Positions 1 through 9,301 of a stretch of DNA of 64,000 bases are shown one piece after another. The notes below the pieces were generated by a model. The model saw nothing but the letters and a program-made list of their open reading frames with translations. It had not been told where the DNA came from and did not search any database. The position numbers and the translations under genes are program-made. Source of the stretch: Marinobacter gelidimuriae (GTDB lineage Bacteria > Pseudomonadota > Gammaproteobacteria > Pseudomonadales > Oleiphilaceae); the NCBI RefSeq assembly GCF_000372805.1, contig NZ_KB889875.1, positions 588 to 64,587 on the forward strand, written 5' to 3'. The number at the start of each line of letters is the position of its first letter. Within the stretch, counting starts at the first letter, position 1.

Positions 1-143
1 CCCCTAGTGAAATCCGTCCCCGCTTGGTGATTCGCCAATTCCAGGGTTATGCGTAGGCTTTGAATTAGTGCGGATTTAGTGTTTAATCCAGCGCTTAGTC
101 ATTACTGAAGGCAGCGGGCGTAGAGTGGTTGCCATTTACGGAC

Positions 144-3100
144 CTATTTTAAAAGTTTATTCACCATAGCGCGCAGAGCAGCCGGTTTTACGGGCTTATA
201 AAGCACATGATAGCCGCGGTCTGTCGCGTCATCTCTTACCTCTTGTGCCATATAGCCGGTAATCAGGATGCCGGGCAGGCGTTTGTCCAGAGCTACGCGC
301 AGCGTGTCCATGGCGTCCAGACCGTTTCTATCGTCGTCTAGCTGATAGTCTGCAAACAAAATTTCGGGAATGTCCGCGCCCAGTTTTGTCCTGGCGTCGT
401 CCAGGCTTTCCGCGGCTGTTATCTGGCATTGCCAGTTGCTCAGCAGCGCCACCATACCCTGAAGAATGGCGGCATCGTTATCAATACACAGCAGATGGCG
501 GCCCTTCAGGCTGGATACCCGTCGAGCCGGGCCATGAGCCTGTACAGGTAGGGGGGTTAGTTTCTCGGCGTCCACTCTGGGCACCGTAATACTGAAAACG
601 CTGCCACGACTCTGCCGCGACTGAACCATCACCGGATGATTGAGCATACCGCTGATGCGGTCGACGATGGCAAGGCCAAGGCCCAGACCTTTCTTGTCGC
701 GCCCATGCTGGAAACGGCGGAACTCTTCAAAAATCTGGGTCAGCTGATCCTCCGGAATGCCTGGCCCTGTGTCCCAGACTTCAATGCGCAGGTAACCATC
801 CAGGCGACGACAGCCCAGCAGGATGCGGCCTTCGGGTGTATAGCGTATGGCATTGGACAGAAAATTCTGGACCACCCGGCGCAAAAGCTTGGCATCTGAG
901 TGGATCCAGGCGGAGCTGGGTACCACATCCAGTTCAAGGTTCTGGTCTTTGGCGATGGCAGAAAAATCGTTTGCCAGCCGGCGGATGATATCGCTAACCG
1001 GAAACACGCGGATGTCCGGCTCCAGAGCACCGGCATCCAGTTTGGAGATATCCAGCAGCGTACTGATAATTTCTTCGGCCGCACCCAGGGAGCTGTCGAT
1101 GTGTTCGACCAATTGCTGGCACTCGGCACTTTGGGCTTTACCTTGTAGGGCAGAGGTAAACAGGCGTGCGGCATTTAAAGGTTGAAGCAGGTCGTGGCTG
1201 GCTGACGCGAGAAAGCGTGTTTTACCGTGATTGGCTTGCTCGGCCACAGACTTGGCCTTGAGCATCTGCTCGTTGATCACCTGCAGTTCCTGGGTTCGCT
1301 CTTTGACCCGCTGTTCCAGATAGATATTGGTTTCTTTCAGCGCCTGTTCAGTGCGGCGCATGGGTGTTATATCCTGAAATGTCGTGACATAGCCGCCGCC
1401 GGGAATCGGCGCGCCTTCAATGCGGATAAACGCGCCATCGGGCCGCTGGCGCTCATAGGACACACGCTGGCCTTGGGTCATGCTGCCAATGCGTTCAGCA
1501 ACAATTTCATCAATTTTGCGGGCCGACAGGTTTGCGTTAGTCAGCGTGTAGCGAATCAGGTCAGCCGCCGGTCGTCCCAGACGTACAAAACTCTTGGGGT
1601 AATTGAACAGTTCAATGTATAGGTGATTCCACACCACCAGCTCCTGCTGATGATTCACCACCGACACGCCAAGGCTGAGGTTTTCAATGGCCGAATGCAG
1701 TAGCTCCCGGCTAAACGTCATCGCCTGTGAGGCCTCATCCACAATGCTGACGACGTCTTCAATCTGCATGTCGCGACCGGTCAGGGTCGATTCCAAAACC
1801 ACACGCGCGGTTGAACCGCCGATAATCGATGCCAGCTGGCGCTCTATGTACTTCATCAAATGTGTTGTTGCAGGCCGCTGTGGGTAAAGGCGGATGGCAT
1901 TGCGGCGCTCGTAATTGCGAAACACCGTTTCTGCGCGCTCGTCGCCCATGAAGCGATCAGCCAGAGCCTGCAGGTCGGAGGTCAGAATCTCACCCTGCCA
2001 GGTTTGCTGGTGCGGGGTTTCGCCGCGGCCGTGAGCGTCTTGAAAATAAGTGGCAATCTGTATTTTTTCACGCACTCGTTGGCGGGTCAGTAAAGACAGC
2101 ACAATATAAATCGCGGTGTTGGCTCCCAGGCTCCAGATTATGCCGTGGCTAACCTGGTCCAGCTCAGCACCAAACAGTGCCGTGGGTCGGGTCCAACTCA
2201 TGCCCCAGAGACCTTGCTGAACAAGCGTGTCGTTGATCCAGCCGGTAGATGCCAGTGCAGGCAGAAGCAGAGTGTAGAGCCATAATATAAAGCCTATAAA
2301 CAGACCCCATACCGCCCCGTTGTGGTTACCACCGCGCCAGACGATTCCGCCCACCAACGCCGGTCCAAGTTGCGCCGCAGCAGCGAACGACAGTAGCCCG
2401 AAAGCCGTCAAACTGGTGTCTTCCCCTGCCATTCGATAAAAGCCATACGCTGTTAGTAAAACAGCGAAAATAGCGATGCGGCGAATGCTAAGGAGCAGGT
2501 AGCTCAGGTCCGCCTTGCGATTCATTCTTGGACGGAAGAATTTCAACAAAGCCGGCATGATGATTTCGTTGCTGACCATGGTGGCGACCGCCACCGAGCA
2601 CACAATCACCATCGCCGCCGCTGCGGAGCCGCCCCCCAGAAACGCCAGTACTGCAAGCCAGGTATTGCCGGCCAGTATGGGCAACTGAAGCGTCATAATG
2701 TCAGGGTTGTAGTTGGCGCTATCCGGTACGAGCAAGCTGGCAGCGGCAATTGGCAGTACAAAAGCGCTGGCGATGATCAGATAGATAGGCATAGCCCAGC
2801 GCGCGGTCTCGAAATCGCGGGGCTCGCTATTTTCAACCACCATAACGTGGAACTGCCGCGGCAGGCAGACAATGGCCACCCCGGCGACCAGGGTTTGGGT
2901 AATAAACGCGGTCAGATTCAGGTTTTGGGTTGTCAGCACTCCGGTGAGATCGGCCGCGGCCACCCGCTGTGTAAGGTCGCCAAAACCATTGGAAAAGCCA
3001 AACAACACAAACAACCCAACCGCTGAAAAAGCCACCAGTTTGATTACAGATTCAAACGCAATGGCTTGAATCATGCCGCGGTGATGCTCTGTTGATTCCA

Positions 3101-3650
3101 AATGGCGGGTACCGAATAAAATGGTAAACAGGGCCAAAGCCAACGTGATGTACCAGGCTGAATCGCTCCAGGCGGCGCTACTGAGTTCCTGTACGCCGCC
3201 GTGGGGGCTGGACAGCACCGCAAAGCCCATGGCGATGGCTTTTAACTGCAAGGCGATGTAGGGCACGCTGCCGATTAACGCAAAGGCGGCTATCATCGCG
3301 GCCAGCAGCTGGGATTTGCCGTAGCGTGAGGCAATAAAGTCGGCTATGGAAGTGCTGCTGTTGCGTTTGCTGATGTGAATGATGCGGCGCAACAGCGGTG
3401 CGGCGAACACGAACACCAGTAACGGCCCAAGATAGATGGGTAAAAATCCAAGACCTTCCTGGGTGGCGCGACCAACGGCGCCATAAAAGGTCCAGGAGGA
3501 AAAATACACTGCCAGAGACAGCGCGTAGATGTGAGTCCTGGCCAGGCGATGCCGGTATAGCCCCGGGTGGCGGTCGCCTGCCCAAGCCACAAAAAACAGC
3601 AGTGAAATGTAGGTGATGGAAATCAGAACCAGCAGCCAGGCGCTTATCAT
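144..3650 (-). CDS. SSS-transporter/hybrid sensor histidine kinase
   Basis: This 1168-residue inner-membrane hybrid kinase fuses a sodium/solute-symporter-like membrane domain (about residues 1-520, some 12-13 hydrophobic segments) to a PAS domain (about 655-770), a short coiled coil, a HisKA domain with the phospho-acceptor His819 in ASHDLLQPLN, a HATPase domain (NAIRYTP, then GPGIP) and a C-terminal receiver with phospho-acceptor Asp1101 in FADYQLDDD. Proteins of this design (CrbS/CbrA-like) sense carbon-source or acetate status and usually signal to a LuxR-type regulator; no such regulator is in the window, though it could lie to the left. It lies downstream of a Na+/solute symporter pair on the same strand, which fits control of carboxylate uptake. 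The start has a GGA-type ribosome site about 11 nt upstream. The domain call is firm; the ligand is inferred. Confidence 0.9.
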   Translation of the reverse strand: MISAWLLVLISITYISLLFFVAWAGDRHPGLYRHRLARTHIYALSLAVYFSSWTFYGAVGRATQEGLGFLPIYLGPLLVFVFAAPLLRRIIHISKRNSSTSIADFIASRYGKSQLLAAMIAAFALIGSVPYIALQLKAIAMGFAVLSSPHGGVQELSSAAWSDSAWYITLALALFTILFGTRHLESTEHHRGMIQAIAFESVIKLVAFSAVGLFVLFGFSNGFGDLTQRVAAADLTGVLTTQNLNLTAFITQTLVAGVAIVCLPRQFHVMVVENSEPRDFETARWAMPIYLIIASAFVLPIAAASLLVPDSANYNPDIMTLQLPILAGNTWLAVLAFLGGGSAAAAMVIVCSVAVATMVSNEIIMPALLKFFRPRMNRKADLSYLLLSIRRIAIFAVLLTAYGFYRMAGEDTSLTAFGLLSFAAAAQLGPALVGGIVWRGGNHNGAVWGLFIGFILWLYTLLLPALASTGWINDTLVQQGLWGMSWTRPTALFGAELDQVSHGIIWSLGANTAIYIVLSLLTRQRVREKIQIATYFQDAHGRGETPHQQTWQGEILTSDLQALADRFMGDERAETVFRNYERRNAIRLYPQRPATTHLMKYIERQLASIIGGSTARVVLESTLTGRDMQIEDVVSIVDEASQAMTFSRELLHSAIENLSLGVSVVNHQQELVVWNHLYIELFNYPKSFVRLGRPAADLIRYTLTNANLSARKIDEIVAERIGSMTQGQRVSYERQRPDGAFIRIEGAPIPGGGYVTTFQDITPMRRTEQALKETNIYLEQRVKERTQELQVINEQMLKAKSVAEQANHGKTRFLASASHDLLQPLNAARLFTSALQGKAQSAECQQLVEHIDSSLGAAEEIISTLLDISKLDAGALEPDIRVFPVSDIIRRLANDFSAIAKDQNLELDVVPSSAWIHSDAKLLRRVVQNFLSNAIRYTPEGRILLGCRRLDGYLRIEVWDTGPGIPEDQLTQIFEEFRRFQHGRDKKGLGLGLAIVDRISGMLNHPVMVQSRQSRGSVFSITVPRVDAEKLTPLPVQAHGPARRVSSLKGRHLLCIDNDAAILQGMVALLSNWQCQITAAESLDDARTKLGADIPEILFADYQLDDDRNGLDAMDTLRVALDKRLPGILITGYMAQEVRDDATDRGYHVLYKPVKPAALRAMVNKLLK

Positions 3651-3723
3651 AACGTTCGCTATTCCAGGGCAATGGGGCGCTTGCAGGCCGACATAGGCGC
3701 CAGCGTGACGTGCCCTTTATTCA

Positions 3724-4227
3724 TCAGCGGCATACGGTAATCAGTAAGCGGTCGTCCGGTGTCAGTATCTTCATGTTATCAAGGCTGGGGCGGCCATCTG
3801 AGGCCAGTGGCACCAGCTCACGATCGGTGCAATTGAGTAGATGTACTCGGTGAGAGACGGAATCAGTCAGTTTTTGCTCGAAGCGGTACAGGGTGAAAAG
3901 AACAACATTGTCGTCATTGGCGTTGCGCTGCACGCTGTTGATATCCACCGTCGAGAACGCAGTGACATACGGAAACGCAAAGCTCCAGGGGCGCCAGAAC
4001 ACGGCTTGGCTTTCAGTATTGACCACGACCGCTTCCGAAGGCAGCTGCGCCTGTTTAAAGTCGTACCAGGTGTACTCGCCCTGAATCAGATAGGCCATCA
4101 TGCCGGCACCGGCAAAGGCCGGAATAATCCACTTTGGCAGGCGTTGGCGGGTTAGGGAGCGTAGCGCTAATGCGATCCCCGCAGCACCCAGGCCGCAGAC
4201 AGCGGTCGCAACAAGTGTCCAGAACAT
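3724..4227 (-). CDS. Conserved hypothetical membrane protein
   Basis: The product is 167 residues. I do not recognise the family. Two hydrophobic segments sit near the N-terminus (about residues 2-22 and 33-47), followed by a soluble part of about 115 residues that is probably outside the cytoplasm, with two cysteines (NCTD and the penultimate VCR). The reading frame is open for 13 more codons upstream, but those run back through a terminator hairpin. The ATG at 4227 has a good Shine-Dalgarno (AAGGA, 8 nt spacing), so I place the start there. It lies between the symporter and the transporter-kinase gene on the same strand, so it may belong to the uptake/sensing unit. No function can be assigned from sequence alone. 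Confidence 0.7.
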   Translation of the reverse strand: MFWTLVATAVCGLGAAGIALALRSLTRQRLPKWIIPAFAGAGMMAYLIQGEYTWYDFKQAQLPSEAVVVNTESQAVFWRPWSFAFPYVTAFSTVDINSVQRNANDDNVVLFTLYRFEQKLTDSVSHRVHLLNCTDRELVPLASDGRPSLDNMKILTPDDRLLITVCR

Positions 4228-4240
4228 ATGGTTTTCCTTA

Positions 4241-4278
4241 AAAAAAGAAACGGGCTCCTTTTTCAAGGTAGCCCGTTT
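4241..4278 (-). terminator. Rho-independent terminator after the symporter gene
   Basis: Read on the minus strand, AAACGGGCT (4270-4278) pairs perfectly with AGCCCGTTT (4248-4256) around a 13-nt loop and is followed at once by a T-rich tract. The hairpin sits about 45 nt after the symporter stop codon. The Shine-Dalgarno of the next gene (start 4227) begins directly after the T-tract. Confidence 0.8.
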
Positions 4279-4323
4279 GGTTTCAATTGCTCAATGTTAC
4301 CACTGATTTAGCAAAAGCTTGTG

Positions 4324-6090
4324 TTAGTGGCCTTGAGCTTCGCCCGCACCGCGTGGGTAACGAACACTTTCTACCAGTTCCTGGATCTCGATGGGTGGCT
4401 CTTCAGTCGCGTGGGACAAACCGAAGGCTACCGTAAAGTTGACGACGGCACCAATCGCACCGATCGACAGTGGGGAGATCCCGAATACCCAGTTTTCCGG
4501 GATATCGGCCAGGTTGTTGGTGCCCGGGATGAACAACCATCCTTTGTACACAAAGATGTACGTCAGGGTGAAGGCCAGACCGGCTAGCATACCGGCAATC
4601 GCGCCTTTGTTGTTCACTCGCTTGGAGAAGATCCCCATCATCAGAGCCGGAAAGAGTGACGCAGCTGCGATACCGAAGGCCAGTGCCACGACCTGAGCGG
4701 CGAACCCGGGAGGGTTGGCTCCCAGGTAGGTGGCCACCACTATGGCAACCGCCATGGATATCCTCGCGGCCAGCAACTCTCCCTTATCCGTAATGCCGGG
4801 GTTGATTGAGCCCTTTATCAGGTCGTGACTGACTGCCGAGGATATCGCCAGCAACAGCCCCGCCGCCGTTGACAGTGCCGCTGCCAGACCACCCGCGGCG
4901 ATCAGTCCGATGACCCAGCCGGGCAGGTTGGCGATCTCCGGGTTGGCCAGTACCAGAATGTCCCGGTTCACCACCATTTCGTTGCCATTCCAGCCACGGG
5001 ATTGAGCGGTTTCTTCAAACGCCGGAGTGTCGTTGTAAAGCTGAATCCGGCCGTCCTGGTTCTTGTCTTCATAAGTGATCAGACCGGTCACTTCCCATGC
5101 CTTGACCCATTGCGGACGGTTATCGTACTCGATAGGAGCAGCCGCTGTACCATCAGGGTAGATGGTGGTCATCAGGTTCAGTCGGGCCATGGAGGCTACG
5201 GCCGGTGCAGTCAGGTAGAGCAGGGCAATGAACACCAGTGCCCAGCCAGCAGTCCAGCGCGCATCGGCAACCTTCGGAACCGTAAAGAAGCGGATGATGA
5301 CGTGTGGCAGACCGGCCGTACCGATCATCAGTGTCAGGGTAAACAGAACCATGTTCAGCTTGTTGTCCACGTTCGCCGTGTACTCGTTGAAGCCAAGGTC
5401 GGTGATGACCTGATTCAGCTTGGTGAGAATCGGCAGCCCCGAGTCAATGTGGGTGGAGAACAGGCCCAGCGCCGGTATAGGGTTACCGGTCAGCTCCAGC
5501 GAGATAAACACCGCGGGGATGGTGTAGGCCATAATCAGAACGCAGTACTGAGCCACCTGAGTGTAGGTAATGCCCTTCATGCCGCCCATAACGGAGTAGC
5601 TGAAAATAACCACCGCTGCGATCATCAGACCGGTTGTAGAATCTACTTCGAGGAAGCGGGAAAAGGCCACGCCAGCACCGGCCATCTGGCCGATAACATA
5701 GGTCAGAGAGGCCACGATCAGGCAGATAACGGCGACCAAGCGCGCTTTATTACTGTAGAAGCGGTCACCGATGAACTCGGGCACGGTGAACTTGCCAAAC
5801 TTCCTCAGGTAAGGAGCGAGCAGCATGGCAAGCAGCACATAGCCGCCGGTCCAGCCCATCAGGAAGGTGGAGTTGGCGTAACCACCCGCGGCAATCAGGC
5901 CCGCCATGGAGATGAAAGACGCCGCCGACATCCAGTCTGCACCGATCGCCATACCATTGGTGATCGGGTGAATGCCGCCACCGGCAACGTAGAAGTCACT
6001 TGTGCTACCGGCTCTCGCCCAGATAGCAATGCCGATGTAGAGTAGGAAGGAACCCCCTACGAAGATAAGATTAATCGCAAATTGGCTCAT
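4324..6090 (-). CDS. Sodium:solute symporter, large subunit (VC_2705/ActP-like)
   Basis: This 588-residue SSS-family transporter moves an organic anion together with Na+ across the inner membrane. It has about 13 hydrophobic segments, the family pattern GGIHPITNGMAIGADWMSAASF near the N-terminus and a long hydrophilic loop after residue 340. It is preceded, with a 5-nt gap, by a DUF4212 small subunit, and that pairing marks the subfamily of two-part symporters described as acetate or other carboxylate permeases. The frame extends upstream through the small-subunit gene, but the ATG at 6090 gives the expected MSQFAINLIF start. It ends at a clear terminator. The family is certain; acetate as the substrate is inferred from neighbours and relatives. 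Confidence 0.92.
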   Translation of the reverse strand: MSQFAINLIFVGGSFLLYIGIAIWARAGSTSDFYVAGGGIHPITNGMAIGADWMSAASFISMAGLIAAGGYANSTFLMGWTGGYVLLAMLLAPYLRKFGKFTVPEFIGDRFYSNKARLVAVICLIVASLTYVIGQMAGAGVAFSRFLEVDSTTGLMIAAVVIFSYSVMGGMKGITYTQVAQYCVLIMAYTIPAVFISLELTGNPIPALGLFSTHIDSGLPILTKLNQVITDLGFNEYTANVDNKLNMVLFTLTLMIGTAGLPHVIIRFFTVPKVADARWTAGWALVFIALLYLTAPAVASMARLNLMTTIYPDGTAAAPIEYDNRPQWVKAWEVTGLITYEDKNQDGRIQLYNDTPAFEETAQSRGWNGNEMVVNRDILVLANPEIANLPGWVIGLIAAGGLAAALSTAAGLLLAISSAVSHDLIKGSINPGITDKGELLAARISMAVAIVVATYLGANPPGFAAQVVALAFGIAAASLFPALMMGIFSKRVNNKGAIAGMLAGLAFTLTYIFVYKGWLFIPGTNNLADIPENWVFGISPLSIGAIGAVVNFTVAFGLSHATEEPPIEIQELVESVRYPRGAGEAQGH

Positions 6091-6095
6091 TGTTA

Positions 6096-6359
6096 TTATT
6101 CCTCGCCTACGCCGAATTTTTCGTCCAGCTTGTTCATGCGCCAGGCATAGAAAAAGATCAGAACGATAAATGTGAGAATGGATCCTTGTTGGGCAAACCA
6201 AAAACCAAGATCTGTTCCGCCAACCGCGATGCCAGACAGCATGGGGCGAAGCAGAATGCCAAAACCGTATGAAACCAAAGCCCATATAATAAGGCTTCCG
6301 TAAATCAGGCGGAGGTTCGCCTTCCAGTACTGCTCAGCGTTTTCGCTATGACCTGACAT
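6096..6359 (-). CDS. DUF4212 symporter small subunit
   Basis: The product is 87 residues with two transmembrane segments (about 20-40 and 55-75). It matches the small partner (DUF4212) found directly before two-part sodium:solute symporters. A strong Shine-Dalgarno (AGGAGT) precedes the ATG at 6359. It is first in a transcription unit with the large subunit, so the promoter should lie in the 183-nt gap to the exonuclease gene (6360-6542), where no clear operator was seen. Confidence 0.88.
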   Translation of the reverse strand: MSGHSENAEQYWKANLRLIYGSLIIWALVSYGFGILLRPMLSGIAVGGTDLGFWFAQQGSILTFIVLIFFYAWRMNKLDEKFGVGEE

Positions 6360-6542
6360 AGAGTACTCCTGTTATTATTGTGGAGTTTGCGGGATTACCT
6401 TATTGACTTTGGTGCAATGCGAGCCTCAGTGATATTAGCAAAAGGTCTAAAACTCTGGATTTTGACGGGTTTACGGTTGAAATTTGAGAACTGGCGCAGA
6501 CGCTTCAGCTCGATATGGGCCATGGCTTTGCAAATGGCGCTG

Positions 6543-7241
6543 CTAAAACCGTTGCATATTTCTCAGGCGGCGCTGGTAACGCAATTTGTCGCTGAGTTGG
6601 GCCAGGGTGTGAATGCCCTGTTGTGCGGCCTGGTTGAGAGCAATTAACGTGAGCTCGGCGGTGACCATGGCGTCAGCTGCCGCGTGATGACGGGCACTGG
6701 CGTGCAAACCGAAGGTGTCAGCCCAGTTGTCCAGGCCTTTGCCCTGCTTGTTGGCGCTTGGAAAAAAGGTGGGCATTAGCTCTGCAACGTCCAGCCAGAT
6801 GTGATTTTCGCCGTAGCCCAGCACCGCGCACAGGGTTTTTTCCAGGAACTTCTGATCAAACGCCGAATGATAGGCCAGAATGGGATCACCATTCATCCAG
6901 TCCAGAAGGTGCAACAGAGCGTCTTCGGTTTCGTGGCCGTCGGTCAGTGCTTCGGGGCCAATGCCGTGAATCAGCACGGTTTTACGGATATCCAGTTCTG
7001 GCCGGCGCAGTATCAGGTCAAACTGATCGTCTAGCGGTATGGCATTGTTGTTGATAGCCACGGCGCCTATGGCGATCATCTGATCTTTGGCCGGGTTCAG
7101 CCCTGTGGTTTCCAGGTCGAGCACAATTAATCGCGAAGTCATCAATGGCTGTTTGCCAATTGTTTTGGGGTTCGGCAGGTTCGTGGTGTCTATCTCACCG
7201 CGCTTTTTGCGCTCCAGCCACTGTTTCAGAAAGTCGATCAT
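6543..7241 (-). CDS. DnaQ-like DEDDh 3'-5' exonuclease
   Basis: The product is 232 residues. The three exonuclease motifs are present: DLETTG (Asp42, Glu44) for Exo I, HSAFDQKFL for Exo II and HHAAADA (about residues 185-191) for Exo III, the His variant that defines DEDDh enzymes such as the Pol III epsilon subunit. It lacks the alpha-binding tail of true DnaQ and is not next to rnhA, so it is probably a paralogue rather than the replicative proofreader. It starts 15 nt after the DUF294 gene and is very likely co-transcribed with it. This exonuclease/DUF294 pair commonly accompanies symporters of this kind in related bacteria. Confidence 0.88.
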   Translation of the reverse strand: MIDFLKQWLERKKRGEIDTTNLPNPKTIGKQPLMTSRLIVLDLETTGLNPAKDQMIAIGAVAINNNAIPLDDQFDLILRRPELDIRKTVLIHGIGPEALTDGHETEDALLHLLDWMNGDPILAYHSAFDQKFLEKTLCAVLGYGENHIWLDVAELMPTFFPSANKQGKGLDNWADTFGLHASARHHAAADAMVTAELTLIALNQAAQQGIHTLAQLSDKLRYQRRLRNMQRF

Positions 7242-7256
7242 AATCAGGCCCCGGGG

Positions 7257-9185
7257 CTAGAGCTGGTACGCCAGTTCCAGCTTCTGTTGCAGGCGCTGGG
7301 CCTGGCGGAAAGATTCGCGGAGTATTCGACGGTCCAGCGGGTTCAGGTCATCTGGATCAATGTAGTTGGTTAGTGGTTCTTTGTTTTCCAGCATTTCATT
7401 GTGTGCCCGTATACGGATGGCCTGTATCAGGCTGTAGGCTTCCTTCCAGGCATTGGCATCTTTCGCGTCGAACACGCCTTTGCGAGCCAGTTCATCCATC
7501 CGCTCCAGAGTGTTCGCAGCGCCTACACCGTTAGCCAGGGCGAACACCCGCACGGCTTCAACGAAGGGTGCCAGGCCCTGACGTTTCAGATCCAGCGCGT
7601 GTTTTTTACCATCGCTGACATAGCGAAAGCTGCGGAACATGGTCAGTGGCGGCTTACGGGTAACGGCGTTGCCCGCCAGCATTTTCTGAAATAGGGGATT
7701 GTTGCCGATGCGCTTCAGGGCTGTCTGGAATAGCTCGCTCAATGGCTCGCTGGGACCAAACACCGCGCGCATGTCCAGGAATATAGACGAATACACCAGG
7801 TTCTGCGGTGTCGAGGCATCGATAAAGCGCACGAACCAGTCGTCCCATTCGGCGCCGCTTAAGCACAGTTTCGGGTTGCTGGCCATAATATTACCCTTGC
7901 ACAGGGTGAAACCACATTCTGCCAGCTCGTCGTTCACGATGCGCGCGAACGGCAGCAGTTTCTCTCGCACTTGATCTTCCGTCATACCTGCCGGCGTGGT
8001 GAACAATATGCCGTTGTCCTGATCGGTTAACAGGGTTTGCTCCTGGCGACCCTCGCTGCCGAACGTCAGCCAGGTGAACGCTATGCCGGGATCGTTTTTG
8101 GCGATGTTCAATTCTAATACACGGCGCACAGTGACGTCGTTCAGGGTCGTAATGATTTTTACAATCTGGCCGGAATCGGCGCCGTGGGCCAACATGGAAT
8201 CAACCAGGCGCGAAACATCCGCGCGCAGGCTTACCAGGGTGCGCAGGTGGGTGGCGGTGCCGATGGTGCGTGCAAGGTTGACCAGGTCTACCCGCTGCGA
8301 TGCAAACAGGTCCCGTTCTGACACAACGCCAATCAATTTGTTCTCGTCGTCCACCACGCAAATGTGGGCAAAGTGATGCTCCGCCATCAGCATGGCGGCT
8401 GCAAAGGCATCTTCTTTTGCCAACAATGAGCAGGGGTTCGGTGTCATAACGTGCCGAATCGGTGCGCTCAGGGGAGCCTTTTCTTCGGCAATCAGTGTGC
8501 GCAAGTCGCGCAATGTGAAAATGCCCACCGGGTGTCGGTTGTCGTCGGTGATGACAATGCTGCCTACGCTGTTTTCATGCATGCGCGCCACAGCTTTGCG
8601 CACCGGCAAGTCGGGTGTGCACACAATAGGATTGCGCAGGGCGAAGCGTTCCAGCGGCGAGTCTAACGTAAAATTCGAACCAATCGACGCCATGGCGCCG
8701 GACTGTATGCGTTGATTCACCTGATCTAGCAGACTGCTAACGCCGCGCAGGCAAAAGTCGCGGAAGGTATCGCTTTGGGTAAACAGAGTGACAAAAGCTT
8801 CATGCTCAATGCTCAGGCAGAATGTGTCGCCCACCGACCGGTGCAGGGTGCGGGTAGGCCGCTCACCCACAAGTGCGGCCAGTGGAAAGCAGTCCCCCAG
8901 GCCAATCTCGAAAGTGGTTTCGGTGCGATCGTCCCTGCTATTCAGTCGCTCGCCACGGATCCGACCCTGCTTTACAACGTAAAATTGGTTAGCAACACCG
9001 TCGTCCGCAGACAAAACCACCTCGTCATTAGCGTAAAAACGTAGCGTAGAATGCTCCGCAAAGTGCGCTAGATGGTCTTCTTCCATATTGGAGAAAGGCG
9101 GATGATTTTGCAGAAAAGCCATAACGGCCCGGGTATTTTGTGGGCGATTCTGGTCTTGAGAGGCTGCTGCCATAGTCGGTTTCAC
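7257..9185 (-). CDS. cNMP-binding/CBS/DUF294 nucleotidyltransferase-like protein
   Basis: This 642-residue soluble signalling protein has a cyclic-nucleotide-binding fold (about residues 30-150), a pair of CBS domains (about 175-300), a DUF294 nucleotidyltransferase-like domain with GSEGRQEQTLLTDQDN near residue 380, and a DUF294 C-terminal helical domain. The family resembles GlnD-type nucleotidyltransferases; the true reaction is unknown. It is likely regulatory for the adjacent carbon-uptake genes (inference). The frame opens with GTG at 9185; an ATG four codons inside is an alternative, and neither has a strong ribosome site. It is divergent from the Smr gene with about 115 nt between them. 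Confidence 0.9.
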   Translation of the reverse strand: MKPTMAAASQDQNRPQNTRAVMAFLQNHPPFSNMEEDHLAHFAEHSTLRFYANDEVVLSADDGVANQFYVVKQGRIRGERLNSRDDRTETTFEIGLGDCFPLAALVGERPTRTLHRSVGDTFCLSIEHEAFVTLFTQSDTFRDFCLRGVSSLLDQVNQRIQSGAMASIGSNFTLDSPLERFALRNPIVCTPDLPVRKAVARMHENSVGSIVITDDNRHPVGIFTLRDLRTLIAEEKAPLSAPIRHVMTPNPCSLLAKEDAFAAAMLMAEHHFAHICVVDDENKLIGVVSERDLFASQRVDLVNLARTIGTATHLRTLVSLRADVSRLVDSMLAHGADSGQIVKIITTLNDVTVRRVLELNIAKNDPGIAFTWLTFGSEGRQEQTLLTDQDNGILFTTPAGMTEDQVREKLLPFARIVNDELAECGFTLCKGNIMASNPKLCLSGAEWDDWFVRFIDASTPQNLVYSSIFLDMRAVFGPSEPLSELFQTALKRIGNNPLFQKMLAGNAVTRKPPLTMFRSFRYVSDGKKHALDLKRQGLAPFVEAVRVFALANGVGAANTLERMDELARKGVFDAKDANAWKEAYSLIQAIRIRAHNEMLENKEPLTNYIDPDDLNPLDRRILRESFRQAQRLQQKLELAYQL

Positions 9186-9301
9186 TCTGTCGACAACGGG
9201 TGGATGTGCTTACAGTCTAGTGCAGGCGTCGCCGGATTGCTTTATAGCGTCGCAGGCCAGTGGTAAAGTTCGCCGCATCAGGAACCATTGATAATACTGT
9301 C

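Noticed and set aside
5002-6045. Open frame of 347 codons on the plus strand across the symporter gene
   Set aside because: It is antisense to a clear transporter gene, rich in His/Gln/Arg, has no family features and no ribosome site; a by-product of codon bias.
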